Shown here: piece by piece, positions 48,788-56,957 of the stretch | Numbering within the stretch: the stretch's first letter is position 1 | Layout: the number at the start of each line of letters is the position of its first letter | Assembly (NCBI GenBank): GCA_036260375.1 | Contig: DASZZZ010000044.1 | Span: 54,259 to 118,258, forward strand | Source: DASZZZ01 sp036260375 | Lineage (GTDB): Bacteria > Actinomycetota > CADDZG01 > WHSQ01 | Length of the DNA stretch: 64,000 bases | Direction: 5' to 3' | The notes under the pieces: generated by a model | The model's input: the letters and a program-made list of their open reading frames with translations, nothing else | Database searches by the model: none | What the model was told of the DNA's origin: nothing | Program-made: the position numbers and the translations under genes

Positions 48788-50170
48788 CTAGTGGTCGTCG
48801 GGCAGGGCGCCGGGGGCCGGCCCCGCCGCCGGGACGGGCGCGGCCGCCGTCTCCAGACGCCCGAGCTCGGGAGCGTCGCCGAACGCGTGGACGCGTCCGG
48901 CACCGGTCACGAGCCAGTAGCCGTCGCCTCCGGCGCTCGGCGCGATGCCGGCGACCGGCGACGCGAGCTCGGTCCCGGAGAGGTCGCCGAACGACGGCGC
49001 CGGGCCGCGTCCGAACACGTGGCCGTCCCGGTCGGCGATCCAATAGCCGTCGCCGCGGCGTGCCGCGCCCGCGACCGCGCCGGCGCGCTCCACGGTCGCC
49101 ACGCCGCCGTGGTCGACCGCGTCGCCGAACGCGAACGTGCGGCCGTTGCGGGCCACGAGCACGTAGCCGTCGCCGCCGGCGGCCGGGACCATCGCGGCGA
49201 AGCGGATACCCGCGCGCGCCGCACCCCCGAGGGCCGGCGCGTCGCCGAACGCGAACACGCGCCCGGTCGCGCCGAGCAGCCAGTAGCCGCGCGGGCCGGC
49301 CGCCGCGATCTCGACGATGCGGCTCGCGTAGCCCGACGCGTCGCCCCGCAGCGGGGCGTCCCCGAAGGCGCGCACAGAGCCGTCGCGCCCCGCGATCCAG
49401 TAGCCCTCGCCCGACGGCGTCGACGCGATGCCGACGACCGCCGCGCCCCCGGTCGCGTCGCCGTGGCGGCCGGCCCCCCCGAGCGCGAACACCTGCCCGT
49501 TACCGGTCGCCGCCCACAGGTCGTCGCCGGCCGGGTACGAGGTCACGCCGGCGACCCGGCTGAGGGCCGGGTCCCAGAACGACGTCTGCTTGCGCGCGCC
49601 GGGCCAGCCGAAGCTGAAGTGGACGTGGTCGGTGTGCGGGTGGCGGACGCCGCCGCCGTCGGGGTCGTAGCACGCGCTCCCGTGCTGGACGCAGTAGATC
49701 TCCCAGCCACCCCACGTCGACCACACGCGCCGGTTCCAGATGAGGTACATGATCCCGAGCCGGCGGGCGAGCGCGTGCGCGTTGCCGTGCGCGTCGCGCG
49801 CGAGCAGCCACGCGACGACCTCGTCGGCGGCCGCCTTCTCGCGCTCCACGGACGCGCTGACGCCCCAGTCCCACGCGCGGCCCTCCTTGTGCTCACTCTG
49901 GCCGCCGGACGAGCAGTCGCGGCCGATGCCGCCGGCGCGCGTGAACGGGTACGCGTCGAGCACGATGCGCTGGAACGCGAGCACGCCCGGCTTCGCGGCC
50001 GGGTCGCACGTCGTCTGGCCCTGGTAGGGGGCGTAGCCCTCGATCCCGGGCCCGAAGCGAGGGGCGCGCGGCGTCGCCGCGGCCGGAGCCGGCGCGACGA
50101 GCGCCGCGGTGCACGCGGCGACGAGGGCCGCGGACGCGCGCCGGCGGAGGCTGGAGGTCGTCGAGGGCAT
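48788..50170 (-). CDS. Exported M15-like peptidase domain plus six-repeat propeller
   Basis: 460 residues from ATG 50170. A signal peptide (ALVAACTAALVAPAPAAA) is followed by a domain (about 38-200) with GQSEHKEGRAWDWGVSAS and VRHPHTDHVHFSFGWPGAR, the S-x-H-x-x-G-x-A-x-D and H-x-H pattern of VanY/M15-type zinc peptidases and their ARB_07466-like relatives. Then six repeats of about 38 residues with the core GYWIAGRDGSVRAFGDAPLR (about 215-445), as in exported proteins abundant in Acidimicrobiia. It probably acts on or binds the cell wall. TACGCT six bases before the ATG suggests a leaderless message. Confidence 0.8.
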   Translation of the reverse strand: MPSTTSSLRRRASAALVAACTAALVAPAPAAATPRAPRFGPGIEGYAPYQGQTTCDPAAKPGVLAFQRIVLDAYPFTRAGGIGRDCSSGGQSEHKEGRAWDWGVSASVEREKAAADEVVAWLLARDAHGNAHALARRLGIMYLIWNRRVWSTWGGWEIYCVQHGSACYDPDGGGVRHPHTDHVHFSFGWPGARKQTSFWDPALSRVAGVTSYPAGDDLWAATGNGQVFALGGAGRHGDATGGAAVVGIASTPSGEGYWIAGRDGSVRAFGDAPLRGDASGYASRIVEIAAAGPRGYWLLGATGRVFAFGDAPALGGAARAGIRFAAMVPAAGGDGYVLVARNGRTFAFGDAVDHGGVATVERAGAVAGAARRGDGYWIADRDGHVFGRGPAPSFGDLSGTELASPVAGIAPSAGGDGYWLVTGAGRVHAFGDAPELGRLETAAAPVPAAGPAPGALPDDH

Positions 50171-50176
50171 GACCAC

Positions 50177-50182
50177 AGCGTA
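50177..50182 (-). promoter_or_regulatory. -10 box of leaderless transcript (exported propeller gene)
   Basis: TACGCT on the minus strand ends exactly six bases before the ATG at 50170. No ribosome-binding site lies between. Confidence 0.5.
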
Positions 50183-50246
50183 ATCGTCACGCCGGCGGCG
50201 GACCTGAACCCGGGAGCGCCGGTTTGCGCCGCTACGATGGGCGGGC

Positions 50247-50330
50247 GCGAGAGTGGCGGAACTGGCAGACGCGCCGGCCTTAGGAGCCGGTGTCCTCGCG
50301 GACGTGGGGGTTCGAGTCCCCCCTCTCGCA
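50247..50330 (+). tRNA. tRNA-Leu (anticodon UAG)
   Basis: An 84-base tRNA of class II shape. Acceptor arms GCGAGAG and CTCTCGC pair fully, the anticodon stem CCGGC/GCCGG encloses the loop CTTAGGA with anticodon TAG, a long variable arm lies around TGTCCTCGCGGAC, and the T arm has GGGGGTTCGAGTCCCCC. A discriminator A at 50330 is followed by CCG, so CCA is not encoded and would be added after transcription. It reads CUA/CUG-type leucine codons. Confidence 0.95.
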
Positions 50331-50355
50331 CCGGGTCCCGGCGCGGCCCGGGCCG

Positions 50356-50790
50356 TCAGCGAAGGCAGAACTCGTTGCCCTCGGGATCCGTCATCACGAC
50401 GTGGTAGCGGTCGCCGAACACGTGCTCCTCGACGCGCGTCGCGCCGAGGGCGACGAGCCGTTCCGCCTCGGCGGCGATCTCGGCCTTCCTGCGATCGAGG
50501 GGCGTGCCGAAGCGATCGGTCACGTCGACGTCGAAGTGGAGTCGGTTCTTGACGACCTTCGGCTCGGGGACGCCCTGCAGGTGGATGCTCGGCCCGACGC
50601 CGTCGGGGTCGACGATCCACGCGGCGAGGTGCCACTCGTCGCGCGGCACCCCGAGCGCCTCGAACCACTCGTCGCGGCTCGAGTACCCCGGCGGAGGGTC
50701 GGCGGGCCGGTAGCCGAGCGCGGCCATCCAGAACTCCGCGAGCGCCCGCGGCTCACGGCAGTCGATGCTCACCTGGAAACTGCGCGCCAT
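50356..50790 (-). CDS. VOC/glyoxalase-like domain protein
   Basis: 144 residues from ATG 50790. FQVSIDCREPRALAEFWMAA LGYRP-type start, with two beta-alpha-beta units typical of the vicinal oxygen chelate fold, and HFDVDVTDRFGTPLDRRKAE, GATRVEEHVFGDRYHVVMTD then PEGNEFCLR at the end. The H, E and D/E residues could bind one divalent metal. Members include dioxygenases, glyoxalase and drug-binding proteins; the PEGNEFCL form is the common actinobacterial VOC type with no assigned role. Gene begins 150 bp from the divergent phosphatase gene. Confidence 0.82.
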   Translation of the reverse strand: MARSFQVSIDCREPRALAEFWMAALGYRPADPPPGYSSRDEWFEALGVPRDEWHLAAWIVDPDGVGPSIHLQGVPEPKVVKNRLHFDVDVTDRFGTPLDRRKAEIAAEAERLVALGATRVEEHVFGDRYHVVMTDPEGNEFCLR

Positions 50791-50927
50791 CGCACGTCTC
50801 CCGTCGTCGGCGGACCGTCCGAGCCCCGCCTCGCGGCGCCCGGACGTCGTCCACCCCGCCGATCGTGACACGCGCGCCGGCGCGCGCAGAGCCCGGGCCG
50901 GGCGTCGCGGTCGCTCGTCGCGGCGAA

Positions 50928-50933
50928 TACATT
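50928..50933 (+). promoter_or_regulatory. -10 box of leaderless phosphatase transcript
   Basis: TACATT ends exactly six bases before the ATG at 50940. The open frame upstream to 50865 is not needed. Confidence 0.5.
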
Positions 50934-50939
50934 CGGGCG

Positions 50940-51746
50940 ATGGGTGACTGGTCGCGCGAGCTCGAGTTCGCGCGCGACGCCGCCGCGCTCGGCGCGCGCG
51001 TCGCACACGCGCACTTCCGCCGCGCGCCCGAGACGCGCCGCAAGGCCGACGGCACGTGGGTCACCGAGGCCGACTGGAAGGCGGAGGCGCAGATCCGCCT
51101 TCGCATCGCGCGCGCGTTCCCCGAGCACAACGTCCTCGGCGAGGAGGAGGGCCTGACCGCGGCCGGCGGCGGCCCCGCGGTCGACGGCGCGCCGACGTGG
51201 GTCGTCGACCCCATCGACGGCACGTCGAACTTCGTCGCCGGCATCCCGGTGTGGGCGACGCTCGTCGGCCTGCGCGTCGGCGACGACAGCGTCGTCGGCG
51301 CGTGCCACGCCCCCGCGCTCGGCGAGGTCTACGACGCCGCCACCGGGCTCGGCGCGCGCATGAACGACGAGCCCGTGCGGGTCGCGCCGGTCGACCGGCT
51401 CGGCGACGCCATGGTCCTCACGTCGGGCCCCGAGTCGTTCTTCGACGCCGGTCTCACGCCGTTTCTGAACGAGCTCCTCGCGCGCTGCGACCGCAGCCGC
51501 GGCTTCGGCGACTTCTGGGGCCACGTCCTCGTCGCGCGCGGCGCCGCGCACGTCATGGTGGAACCGTCGCTGTCGCTGTGGGACGTGTGCGCGCTCGAGC
51601 CGATCGTGGCGGAGGCCGGGGGCCGCGTCACGGGTCTCGACGGGCGCCCGTGGTCGTCGGGCGGCGCGCTGACGACGTGCGGGACGCTGCACGACGCGGT
51701 CGTCGCGCTGCTCGCGGACGCCGGCGCGCCGGGCGGCGCGCGCTAG
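50940..51746 (+). CDS. Inositol monophosphatase family protein (histidinol-phosphatase-like)
   Basis: 268 residues from ATG 50940. The lithium-sensitive phosphatase motifs are complete: VTEADWKAEAQIRLRI, NVLGEEEGLTAAGG (E-E), TWVVDPIDGTSNFVAGIPVW (D-P-I-D-G-T) and VEPSLSLWDVCALEPIVAEA (W-D). In actinobacteria this branch often serves as HisN (histidinol-phosphate phosphatase) or inositol-1-phosphatase. The A-H-A-H-F start and short length favour HisN-type, but the substrate is inference. It needs Mg2+. Convergent with the RdgB-PdxH gene (4-bp overlap). Confidence 0.86.
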   Translation: MGDWSRELEFARDAAALGARVAHAHFRRAPETRRKADGTWVTEADWKAEAQIRLRIARAFPEHNVLGEEEGLTAAGGGPAVDGAPTWVVDPIDGTSNFVAGIPVWATLVGLRVGDDSVVGACHAPALGEVYDAATGLGARMNDEPVRVAPVDRLGDAMVLTSGPESFFDAGLTPFLNELLARCDRSRGFGDFWGHVLVARGAAHVMVEPSLSLWDVCALEPIVAEAGGRVTGLDGRPWSSGGALTTCGTLHDAVVALLADAGAPGGAR

Positions 51747-52969
51747 GGCGCCAGGCGCTCGACGGTCCAGCCCCCGTCGTCGCGGCGCTCGTACCGGAGC
51801 CGGTCGTGGAGACGATCGGGCCGGCCCTGCCAGAACTCGATCGCGTCGGGCGCGACGCGAAAGCCGCCCCACCACGGAGGCAGCGGCACGTCGACGCCCT
51901 CGTAGCGCGCCGCGACCTCGGCGACGCGCGCGTCGAGCTCCGCGCGGCTCGCGATCGGCGTGCTCTGGCGCGACGCCCACGCGCCGATCTGGTGGCCGCG
52001 CGGCCGCTCGTGGAAGTAGCGCGCCGAGTCGTCGCGCGGCAGCTTGGAGACGCGCCCGGTCACGCACACCTGTCGCTGCAGCGGCGTCCACAGGAACACG
52101 AGCGCGGCGAACGGGTTGGCGGCGAGCTCGCGGCCCTTGCGCGACTCGTAGTTCGTGTAGAACACGAACCCGTCGTCGCCCACCCCGCGCAACAACACCG
52201 TGCGCGCCGACGGACGCCCGTCGGGGGCCGCGGTCGCGAGCGTCATCGCGTTGGGCTCGGCGATCCCCGCGTCGAGCGCGTCCTGGAGCCACGCCGCGAA
52301 CTGGCGCAGCGCGTCGGGGTCGGCGTCGGGCTCGTCGAGCCGGGCGCGCGTGCGCTCGGTGCGCAGCGAGCGCGTCGCCGACGACGCGTCGAGCACGCTC
52401 ATGCGCTCCGCCAGCGCGCGGAACGCGCGCCCACGATGGCTGAACGCGAGCTTGTCGTCGAGCGGTATCTCGCCCATCGTGCGCGTCTCGCCCTCCGGCA
52501 CGACGTGGGGGTCGTAGCCGAAGCCGAGCGTGCCTCGCGCCTCGTCGACGACGCGGCCCTCGCACGATCCCGTCGCGACGAGCTCGCGCCCGTCGGGCAT
52601 GACGAGAACGGCGACGCAACGGTAGCGGCACGTCCGCCGGTCGGACGGGACGCCGGCGAGCTCGGCGATCAGCTTGCGATTGTTGTCCTCGTCGGTCGCG
52701 TCCGGACCGGCGTAGCGCGCCGAGAGCACCCCCGGCGCGCCGCCGAGCGCGTCGACCTCCAGGCCCGAGTCGTCGGCGACCGCGGGCAGGCCCGTCGCGC
52801 ACGCCGCGGCCCGCGCCTTCGCGAGCGCGTTGCCCTCGAACGTGTCGTGCGGCTCCTCAAGCACGAGACCGGGGGCCGCGTCGTCGAGCGCGACGAGGTC
52901 GACGCCGGGCAGCAGGCGGGCGACCTGCTCCGCCTTGTGCCGGTTGCGCGACGCGAATACGGCTCTCAA
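51743..52969 (-). CDS. RdgB-PdxH fusion: non-canonical purine NTP pyrophosphatase plus pyridoxamine 5'-phosphate oxidase
   Basis: 408 residues read without a stop from TTG 52969, which overlaps the rph stop (TTGA). Residues 1-189 are RdgB/HAM1: AVFASRNRHKAEQVARLLPG, ADDSGLEVDALGGAPGVLSA, GTLGFGYDPHVVPEG and LAFSHRGRAFRALAERM. Residues 190-408 are PdxH: PNAMTLATAAPDGRPSARTV, GFVFYTNYESRKGRELAANP, VCVTGRVSKLPRDDSARYFH, GAWASRQSTPI and WWGGFRVAPDAIEFWQGRPD. Both halves are full length. ATG 52402 at the join, behind GGAG, could also start a free PdxH. Functions: clearing dITP/XTP and making PLP. RdgB follows rph in M. tuberculosis too, but unfused. Confidence 0.88.
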   Translation of the reverse strand: MRAVFASRNRHKAEQVARLLPGVDLVALDDAAPGLVLEEPHDTFEGNALAKARAAACATGLPAVADDSGLEVDALGGAPGVLSARYAGPDATDEDNNRKLIAELAGVPSDRRTCRYRCVAVLVMPDGRELVATGSCEGRVVDEARGTLGFGYDPHVVPEGETRTMGEIPLDDKLAFSHRGRAFRALAERMSVLDASSATRSLRTERTRARLDEPDADPDALRQFAAWLQDALDAGIAEPNAMTLATAAPDGRPSARTVLLRGVGDDGFVFYTNYESRKGRELAANPFAALVFLWTPLQRQVCVTGRVSKLPRDDSARYFHERPRGHQIGAWASRQSTPIASRAELDARVAEVAARYEGVDVPLPPWWGGFRVAPDAIEFWQGRPDRLHDRLRYERRDDGGWTVERLAP

Positions 52970-53691
52970 TACTCCGGGTCCGCCGCGCCGAGCGCCGCGT
53001 CCTGACGGGCGGTGAGCTCCGCGATGCCCTTGGTCGCGAGGTCGAGCATCGCGTCGAGCTCGGCGCGGTCGAACGCGCCGTGCTCCGCGGTCCCCTGCAC
53101 CTCGACGAGCTTGCCCGCGCCGGTCATGACGACGTTCATGTCCACCTGCGCGGTCGAGTCCTCCGAGTAGTCGAGGTCGAGGAACGGCGTGCCCCCGACG
53201 ATGCCGACGCTGACCGCGCAGACGGAGTCGAGCAGCGGCGTCGACCGCTCGCCCGTCAGCGCGGCGCACGCTTGCGCGAGCGCGACGAACGCTCCGGTGA
53301 TCGACGCGGTGCGAGTGCCTCCGTCGGCCTGGAGGACGTCGCAGTCCACCACGATGCTGCGCTCGCCGAGCGCGTCGAGATCGGTGACGGCGCGCAGCGA
53401 GCGCCCGATGAGACGTTGAATCTCCTGCGTCCGCCCCGACGGCCGCCCCTTCGACACCTCGCGCGCGATGCGCTCCGGAGAGGAGCGCGGCAGCATCCCG
53501 TACTCCGCGGTGACCCACCCGCTCCCGCGGCCCTGCATCCAGCGCGGGACGTGGTCGTCGACGGTGGCGGTGCAGATGACCTTCGTCGCACCCATCTCGA
53601 CGAGACACGAGCCCTCGGCGTACGGCATGAAGCCCGCGGTCATGACCACGGGCCGAAGCTCGTCGGGGGCCCGGTCGTACGAGCGCGTCAC
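52966..53691 (-). CDS. rph: Ribonuclease PH
   Basis: 241 residues from the GTG overlapping the preceding stop. Motifs: RSYDRAPDELRPVVMTAGFM, AEGSCLVEMGATKVICTATV, GWVTAEYGMLPRSSPERIAR, GRTQEIQRLIGRSLRAVTDL, VVDCDVLQADGGTRTASITG and FLDLDYSEDSTAQVDMNVVM. The phosphate-binding Arg and the catalytic Asp residues are conserved. Trims the 3' ends of tRNA precursors with phosphate, in the cytosol as a hexamer. Same place as Rv1340 in M. tuberculosis. Confidence 0.97.
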   Translation of the reverse strand: MTRSYDRAPDELRPVVMTAGFMPYAEGSCLVEMGATKVICTATVDDHVPRWMQGRGSGWVTAEYGMLPRSSPERIAREVSKGRPSGRTQEIQRLIGRSLRAVTDLDALGERSIVVDCDVLQADGGTRTASITGAFVALAQACAALTGERSTPLLDSVCAVSVGIVGGTPFLDLDYSEDSTAQVDMNVVMTGAGKLVEVQGTAEHGAFDRAELDAMLDLATKGIAELTARQDAALGAADPEY

Positions 53692-54437
53692 GCGCCCACC
53701 TCGACGCGCTCGTCGTCGCGCGCGATCTCGACGAGGACCCCGGCGCCGGCAGCGGCGCGGGCCTCGTCGAGCGACACGCGCTCGTCGCGCCCGTACTTGA
53801 AGTGCGTCAGGTAGAGCCGCCGGGCGCCGACGCGCGCCGCGATCGCGCCCGCCTGCGCCGCGCTGAGGTGGCCCTCCCACGGCGTGTCGGCGTTCTGCAG
53901 CGTCGCCTCGCACACGAACACGTCGGCGCCGGCGGAGAGCGCGTCGAAGTCGGCGGCGGGTCCGCTGTCGGCCGAGTACGCGAGCACGCGTCCGTCGCGC
54001 TCGACCCGCACGCCGAGCGTCTCGGGCGGATGCGCCATGCGAACGAACGACACCTTGGCCCCCGCGACGTCGACGACGTCGCCGGCCGCGACGACGCGCA
54101 CGTCGAACGCCTCGTCGATGTCCGCGTCGTAGGCGGCGATGCGGTCGACCGTCTCCTGCGGCGCCCACAACGGGATGCGGTCGAGCGGCTCCGCGAGCCC
54201 GTAGCGGATCGCGTATGCGAGCTGGAACAGGTCGATCGTGTGGTCGGGGTGACGGTGCGTCAGGATGACGCCGTCGACCTCGGAGAACGAGACGTGCGAC
54301 AACAGGTTGCGCCAGCTGCCGCCGCCGGCGTCGAGCCACACGCGCGCGTCGCCGAGCTCGAGCAGATAGCTCGAGCACGCCCGCGCCGCGGTCGCGAAGC
54401 GCCCCGACGTGCCGAGCACTGTCAGCGCGAACGTCAC
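53688..54437 (-). CDS. Metallo-beta-lactamase-fold phosphodiesterase (Rv1339-like)
   Basis: 249 residues from GTG 54437, overlapping the murI stop. LTVLGTSGRFATAARACSSY and ARVWLDAGGGSWRNLLSHVS lead to the metal site VDGVILTHRHPDHTIDLFQL (H-x-H-x-D-H). Further ligands are in VRMAHPPETLGVRV, AYSADSGPAADFDALSAG, FVCEATLQNADTP and RRLYLTHFKYGRDE. The place between murI and rph equals that of Rv1339, reported as an atypical class II cyclic-AMP phosphodiesterase. The same role is likely but not proven; related tRNase Z-type hydrolases share the fold. Confidence 0.88.
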   Translation of the reverse strand: MTFALTVLGTSGRFATAARACSSYLLELGDARVWLDAGGGSWRNLLSHVSFSEVDGVILTHRHPDHTIDLFQLAYAIRYGLAEPLDRIPLWAPQETVDRIAAYDADIDEAFDVRVVAAGDVVDVAGAKVSFVRMAHPPETLGVRVERDGRVLAYSADSGPAADFDALSAGADVFVCEATLQNADTPWEGHLSAAQAGAIAARVGARRLYLTHFKYGRDERVSLDEARAAAGAGVLVEIARDDERVEVGA

Positions 54438-55249
54438 GGGCGGTCCCACGGTCTGCTCTCGACGCGCACGAACTCGGGGCCGAGGAAGCGCACGCCCAGC
54501 TCCGAGAACGTCGCCGGGTCGCTGGACGAGATGAACCGGTGCACGCCGAGGTCGCGGCCCGGGTTGAGCATGTCGCGGTCGCGCAACGCCGCGTAGACGT
54601 CGGCGGCCGTCGCACCCGCGCTCGACACGAGCACCACGCCGTCGCCCATGACGTACTGGACGACGCCGGCGAGCAGCGGGTAGTGGGTGCATCCGAGGAT
54701 CAGCGTGTCGACGCCGGCGGCGGCGAGCGGGTCGAGGTACTCGTGCGCGATCGCGACGAGCTCGTCCGACGTCGTGTCGCCGCGCTCGACGAACTCCACG
54801 AAGCGCGGACAGGCCTGGGACACCATGTGGACGTCCGCGCCCGTGGCGCGCAGCGCGCGGTCGTACGCGCCCGAGCGCACCGTCGCGACCGTGCCGACGA
54901 GGCCGATGCGGCCGTTGCGCGTCGCCGCGACCGCGGCGCGCACGCCGGGCTCGATGACGCCGACGACCGGGATGTCGTAGCGGTCGCGCGCGTCGTCCAG
55001 CGCCGTCGACGCGGCGGAGTTGCACGCGACCACGAGCATCTTGACGCCGTCGTCGACGAGGCCGTCCATGATCTCGAGCGCGAACTTGCGCACCTCGTCC
55101 GGGGGCCGCGGCCCGTACGGGCACCGCGCCGTGTCGCCGAAGTACACGAGGTCTTCGTGCGGGAGCAGGTCGATGACCGCGCGCGCCACGGTGAGGCCGC
55201 CTACGCCCGAGTCGAACATCCCGATGGGCCGGCGCGCGTCTACCACCAC
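54434..55249 (-). CDS. murI: Glutamate racemase
   Basis: 271 residues from GTG 55249 (or 55246). PIGMFDSGVGGLTVARAVID and VYFGDTARCPYGPRPPDEVR at the start, the first catalytic Cys in MLVVACNSAASTALDDARDR, VVGVIEPGVRAAVAATRNGR, and the second in TLILGCTHYPLLAGVVQYVM. Makes D-glutamate for peptidoglycan in the cytosol. Its start overlaps the end of cysM by 10 bp. Position equals Rv1338. No oddities. Confidence 0.97.
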   Translation of the reverse strand: MVVDARRPIGMFDSGVGGLTVARAVIDLLPHEDLVYFGDTARCPYGPRPPDEVRKFALEIMDGLVDDGVKMLVVACNSAASTALDDARDRYDIPVVGVIEPGVRAAVAATRNGRIGLVGTVATVRSGAYDRALRATGADVHMVSQACPRFVEFVERGDTTSDELVAIAHEYLDPLAAAGVDTLILGCTHYPLLAGVVQYVMGDGVVLVSSAGATAADVYAALRDRDMLNPGRDLGVHRFISSSDPATFSELGVRFLGPEFVRVESRPWDRP

Positions 55250-56187
55250 AGCACCTTCTCGACGCGGGCCTGAGCGGCGTCGAGGTCCTGCGTCCACGCG
55301 TCGGTCGACAGGTACTTCCACCCGCCGTCCGCGAGCAGGCAAACGACGTCGCCGCCACCGTCGCGCGCGACGCGCTCCGCGACGCGCTGCGCGACCCACA
55401 GGACGGCGCCGGCCGAGATGCCGGCGAAGATGCCCTCGCGGCTAAGGAGCTCGCGCGTCCACACGATCGACTCGCGCGCACGCACCTTGACCTTGCCGTC
55501 GAGCGCGTCGGGGTCGAAGATCGGCGGCACGTAGCCGTCGTCGAGCGAGCGCAGGCCGTAGACGAGCTCCCCGAGCTCCGGCTCCGCGGCTACGACCTCG
55601 ATGTCGGGATCGTGCTCCTTGAGCCGGCGCCCGACGCCCATGAGCGTGCCGCCGGTGCCGAGCCCGGAGACGAACGCGCGCAACCGCCCGTCGGCCATGT
55701 CGTCGAGTATCTCGCGCGCGGTGCCGTGGTAGTGCGCCGCGACGTTGGCGTCGTTGCCGTACTGGAACGGCATGTAGAAGCGGTCGTCGCGCGCGATCTC
55801 CTGGGCGCGCGCGACCGACCCGTTGGTGCCCTCGTCGCCGTCGGAGAACTCGACGTCGGCGCCGTACGCGCGCAGCAGCGAGACGCGCTCGCGGCTCGCG
55901 TTGTCCGGCATCACGGCGACGAAGCGGTAGCCGCGGATGCGCGCCACCATCGCGAGCGCGATGCCCGTGTTGCCCGAGGTCGGCTCGAGCACGACCTTGT
56001 CCTTGGTCAGCGCTCCCGACGCCTCGCCCGCCTCGACCATCGCGAGCGCGATGCGGTCCTTGACCGAGCCCGTCGGGTTCTGGCCCTCGAGCTTGACCCA
56101 CAGCCGGACGTCGGGGTGCGGCGACAGCCGCGGGACTTCCACGAGCGGCGTGCTGCCGATGGAGTCGAGGATCGACTTGTGCTTCAC
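55240..56187 (-). CDS. cysM: CysO-dependent cysteine synthase
   Basis: 315 residues, GTG 56187 overlapping the cysO stop. SILDSIGSTPLVEVPRLSPH, the PLP lysine in QNPTGSVKDRIALAMVEAGE, EPTSGNTGIALAMVARIRGY, FVSGLGTGGTLMGVGRRLKE and GIFAGISAGAVLWVAQRVAE match fold-type II cysteine synthases. In this neighbourhood with CysO and Mec, and with the longer R-rich active site of Rv1336, it should use O-phosphoserine and CysO-thiocarboxylate rather than O-acetylserine and sulfide. That assignment comes from context plus family knowledge. Product: CysO-cysteine, released by Mec. Confidence 0.93.
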   Translation of the reverse strand: MKHKSILDSIGSTPLVEVPRLSPHPDVRLWVKLEGQNPTGSVKDRIALAMVEAGEASGALTKDKVVLEPTSGNTGIALAMVARIRGYRFVAVMPDNASRERVSLLRAYGADVEFSDGDEGTNGSVARAQEIARDDRFYMPFQYGNDANVAAHYHGTAREILDDMADGRLRAFVSGLGTGGTLMGVGRRLKEHDPDIEVVAAEPELGELVYGLRSLDDGYVPPIFDPDALDGKVKVRARESIVWTRELLSREGIFAGISAGAVLWVAQRVAERVARDGGGDVVCLLADGGWKYLSTDAWTQDLDAAQARVEKVLWW

Positions 56188-56474
56188 GCGCCCGGCGGCG
56201 CTCCGCCGGCGACCGACGGCAGCAGCGACACCGTGTCGCCGTCGGCGACCTCGGCGTCGAGCTTGCCGAGATAGCGGGCGTCCTCGTCGTTGACGTACAC
56301 GTTGACGAAGCGATGCAGGTCGCCGTCGTCGGCGAGGAGCTGCTGCTTGATGCCCGGGTGCTCGGCGTCGAGGCGGTCGATGACCTCGGCGAGCGTGCCG
56401 GGGCCGACGCGCGCGACGGCCTCGCCGTCGGTGAACTTGCGGAAGATCGTCGGGATGCGGACTTCGACGGGCAC
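56184..56474 (-). CDS. cysO: Sulfur-carrier protein CysO with tail after GlyGly
   Basis: 96 residues from GTG 56474, with GAGGAGG seven bases upstream; the ORF start at 56516 is less likely. The ubiquitin-like/MoaD fold: VEVRIPTIFRKFTDGEAVAR, LAEVIDRLDAEHPGIKQQLL, LHRFVNVYVNDEDARYLGKL and VADGDTVSLLPSVAGG. The M. tuberculosis protein ends at this GlyGly; here five residues APPGA follow. The Gly carboxylate must become free for thiocarboxylation, so a cut after GG, perhaps by Mec, would be needed. Overlaps cysM by GTGA. Confidence 0.92.
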   Translation of the reverse strand: MPVEVRIPTIFRKFTDGEAVARVGPGTLAEVIDRLDAEHPGIKQQLLADDGDLHRFVNVYVNDEDARYLGKLDAEVADGDTVSLLPSVAGGAPPGA

Positions 56475-56522
56475 CTCAGGGCCTCCTCGCAGCGCGTCGC
56501 GGCGCGTCGGGGTCATCGTAGT

Positions 56523-56957
56523 TCAACCGTCGACGACGACCGGCACTTCCTCGATCTCTCCGGTCGGGTCGGTCCGCTCCTCCTTGACGATGCGGAACGC
56601 TCGAATGTCCGGCGGCCGCGACGCGAGCGACACGATGACGTAGGGCACGTCCTCGAACGCGAGCCGGACGTCGGTCGGCGACGGATAGGCCTCCGTGCGC
56701 GTGTGCGAGTGGTAGATGGCGCCGATCTCCCACCCCCGGTCCTCGAGGGTGCGGTAGACGGCGAACTGCTCGCGCGAGTCGAAGTGGTAGCGCACCGGGC
56801 TGCGCGCCGTGTTCGTCATGCGAAAGACCTTGGTGACGGCGCCGTCGTGCGCCGCGAGGATCCCGCACGCCTCGTTGGGCCGGCCCGCGTCGCAGTGAGC
56901 CACCATCTCGTCGAGCAGGGCGCGCGCGAGGCGCACCTCCCGGCGTCCGCCGCTCAC
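56523..56957 (-). CDS. mec: JAMM-type CysO-cysteine peptidase
   Basis: 144 residues, GTG 56957 overlapping the selD stop. The JAB1/MPN+ zinc site is complete: PNEACGILAAHDG (Glu near residue 29) and GAIYHSHTRTEAYPSPTDVR (H-x-H-x7-S-x2-D). RLAFEDVPYVIVSLASRPPD follows. In M. tuberculosis Mec (Rv1334) releases cysteine from CysO. Here it may also remove the five-residue tail of CysO. The 48-bp gap to cysO carries a ribosome-binding site; no other break. Confidence 0.93.
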   Translation of the reverse strand: MSGGRREVRLARALLDEMVAHCDAGRPNEACGILAAHDGAVTKVFRMTNTARSPVRYHFDSREQFAVYRTLEDRGWEIGAIYHSHTRTEAYPSPTDVRLAFEDVPYVIVSLASRPPDIRAFRIVKEERTDPTGEIEEVPVVVDG

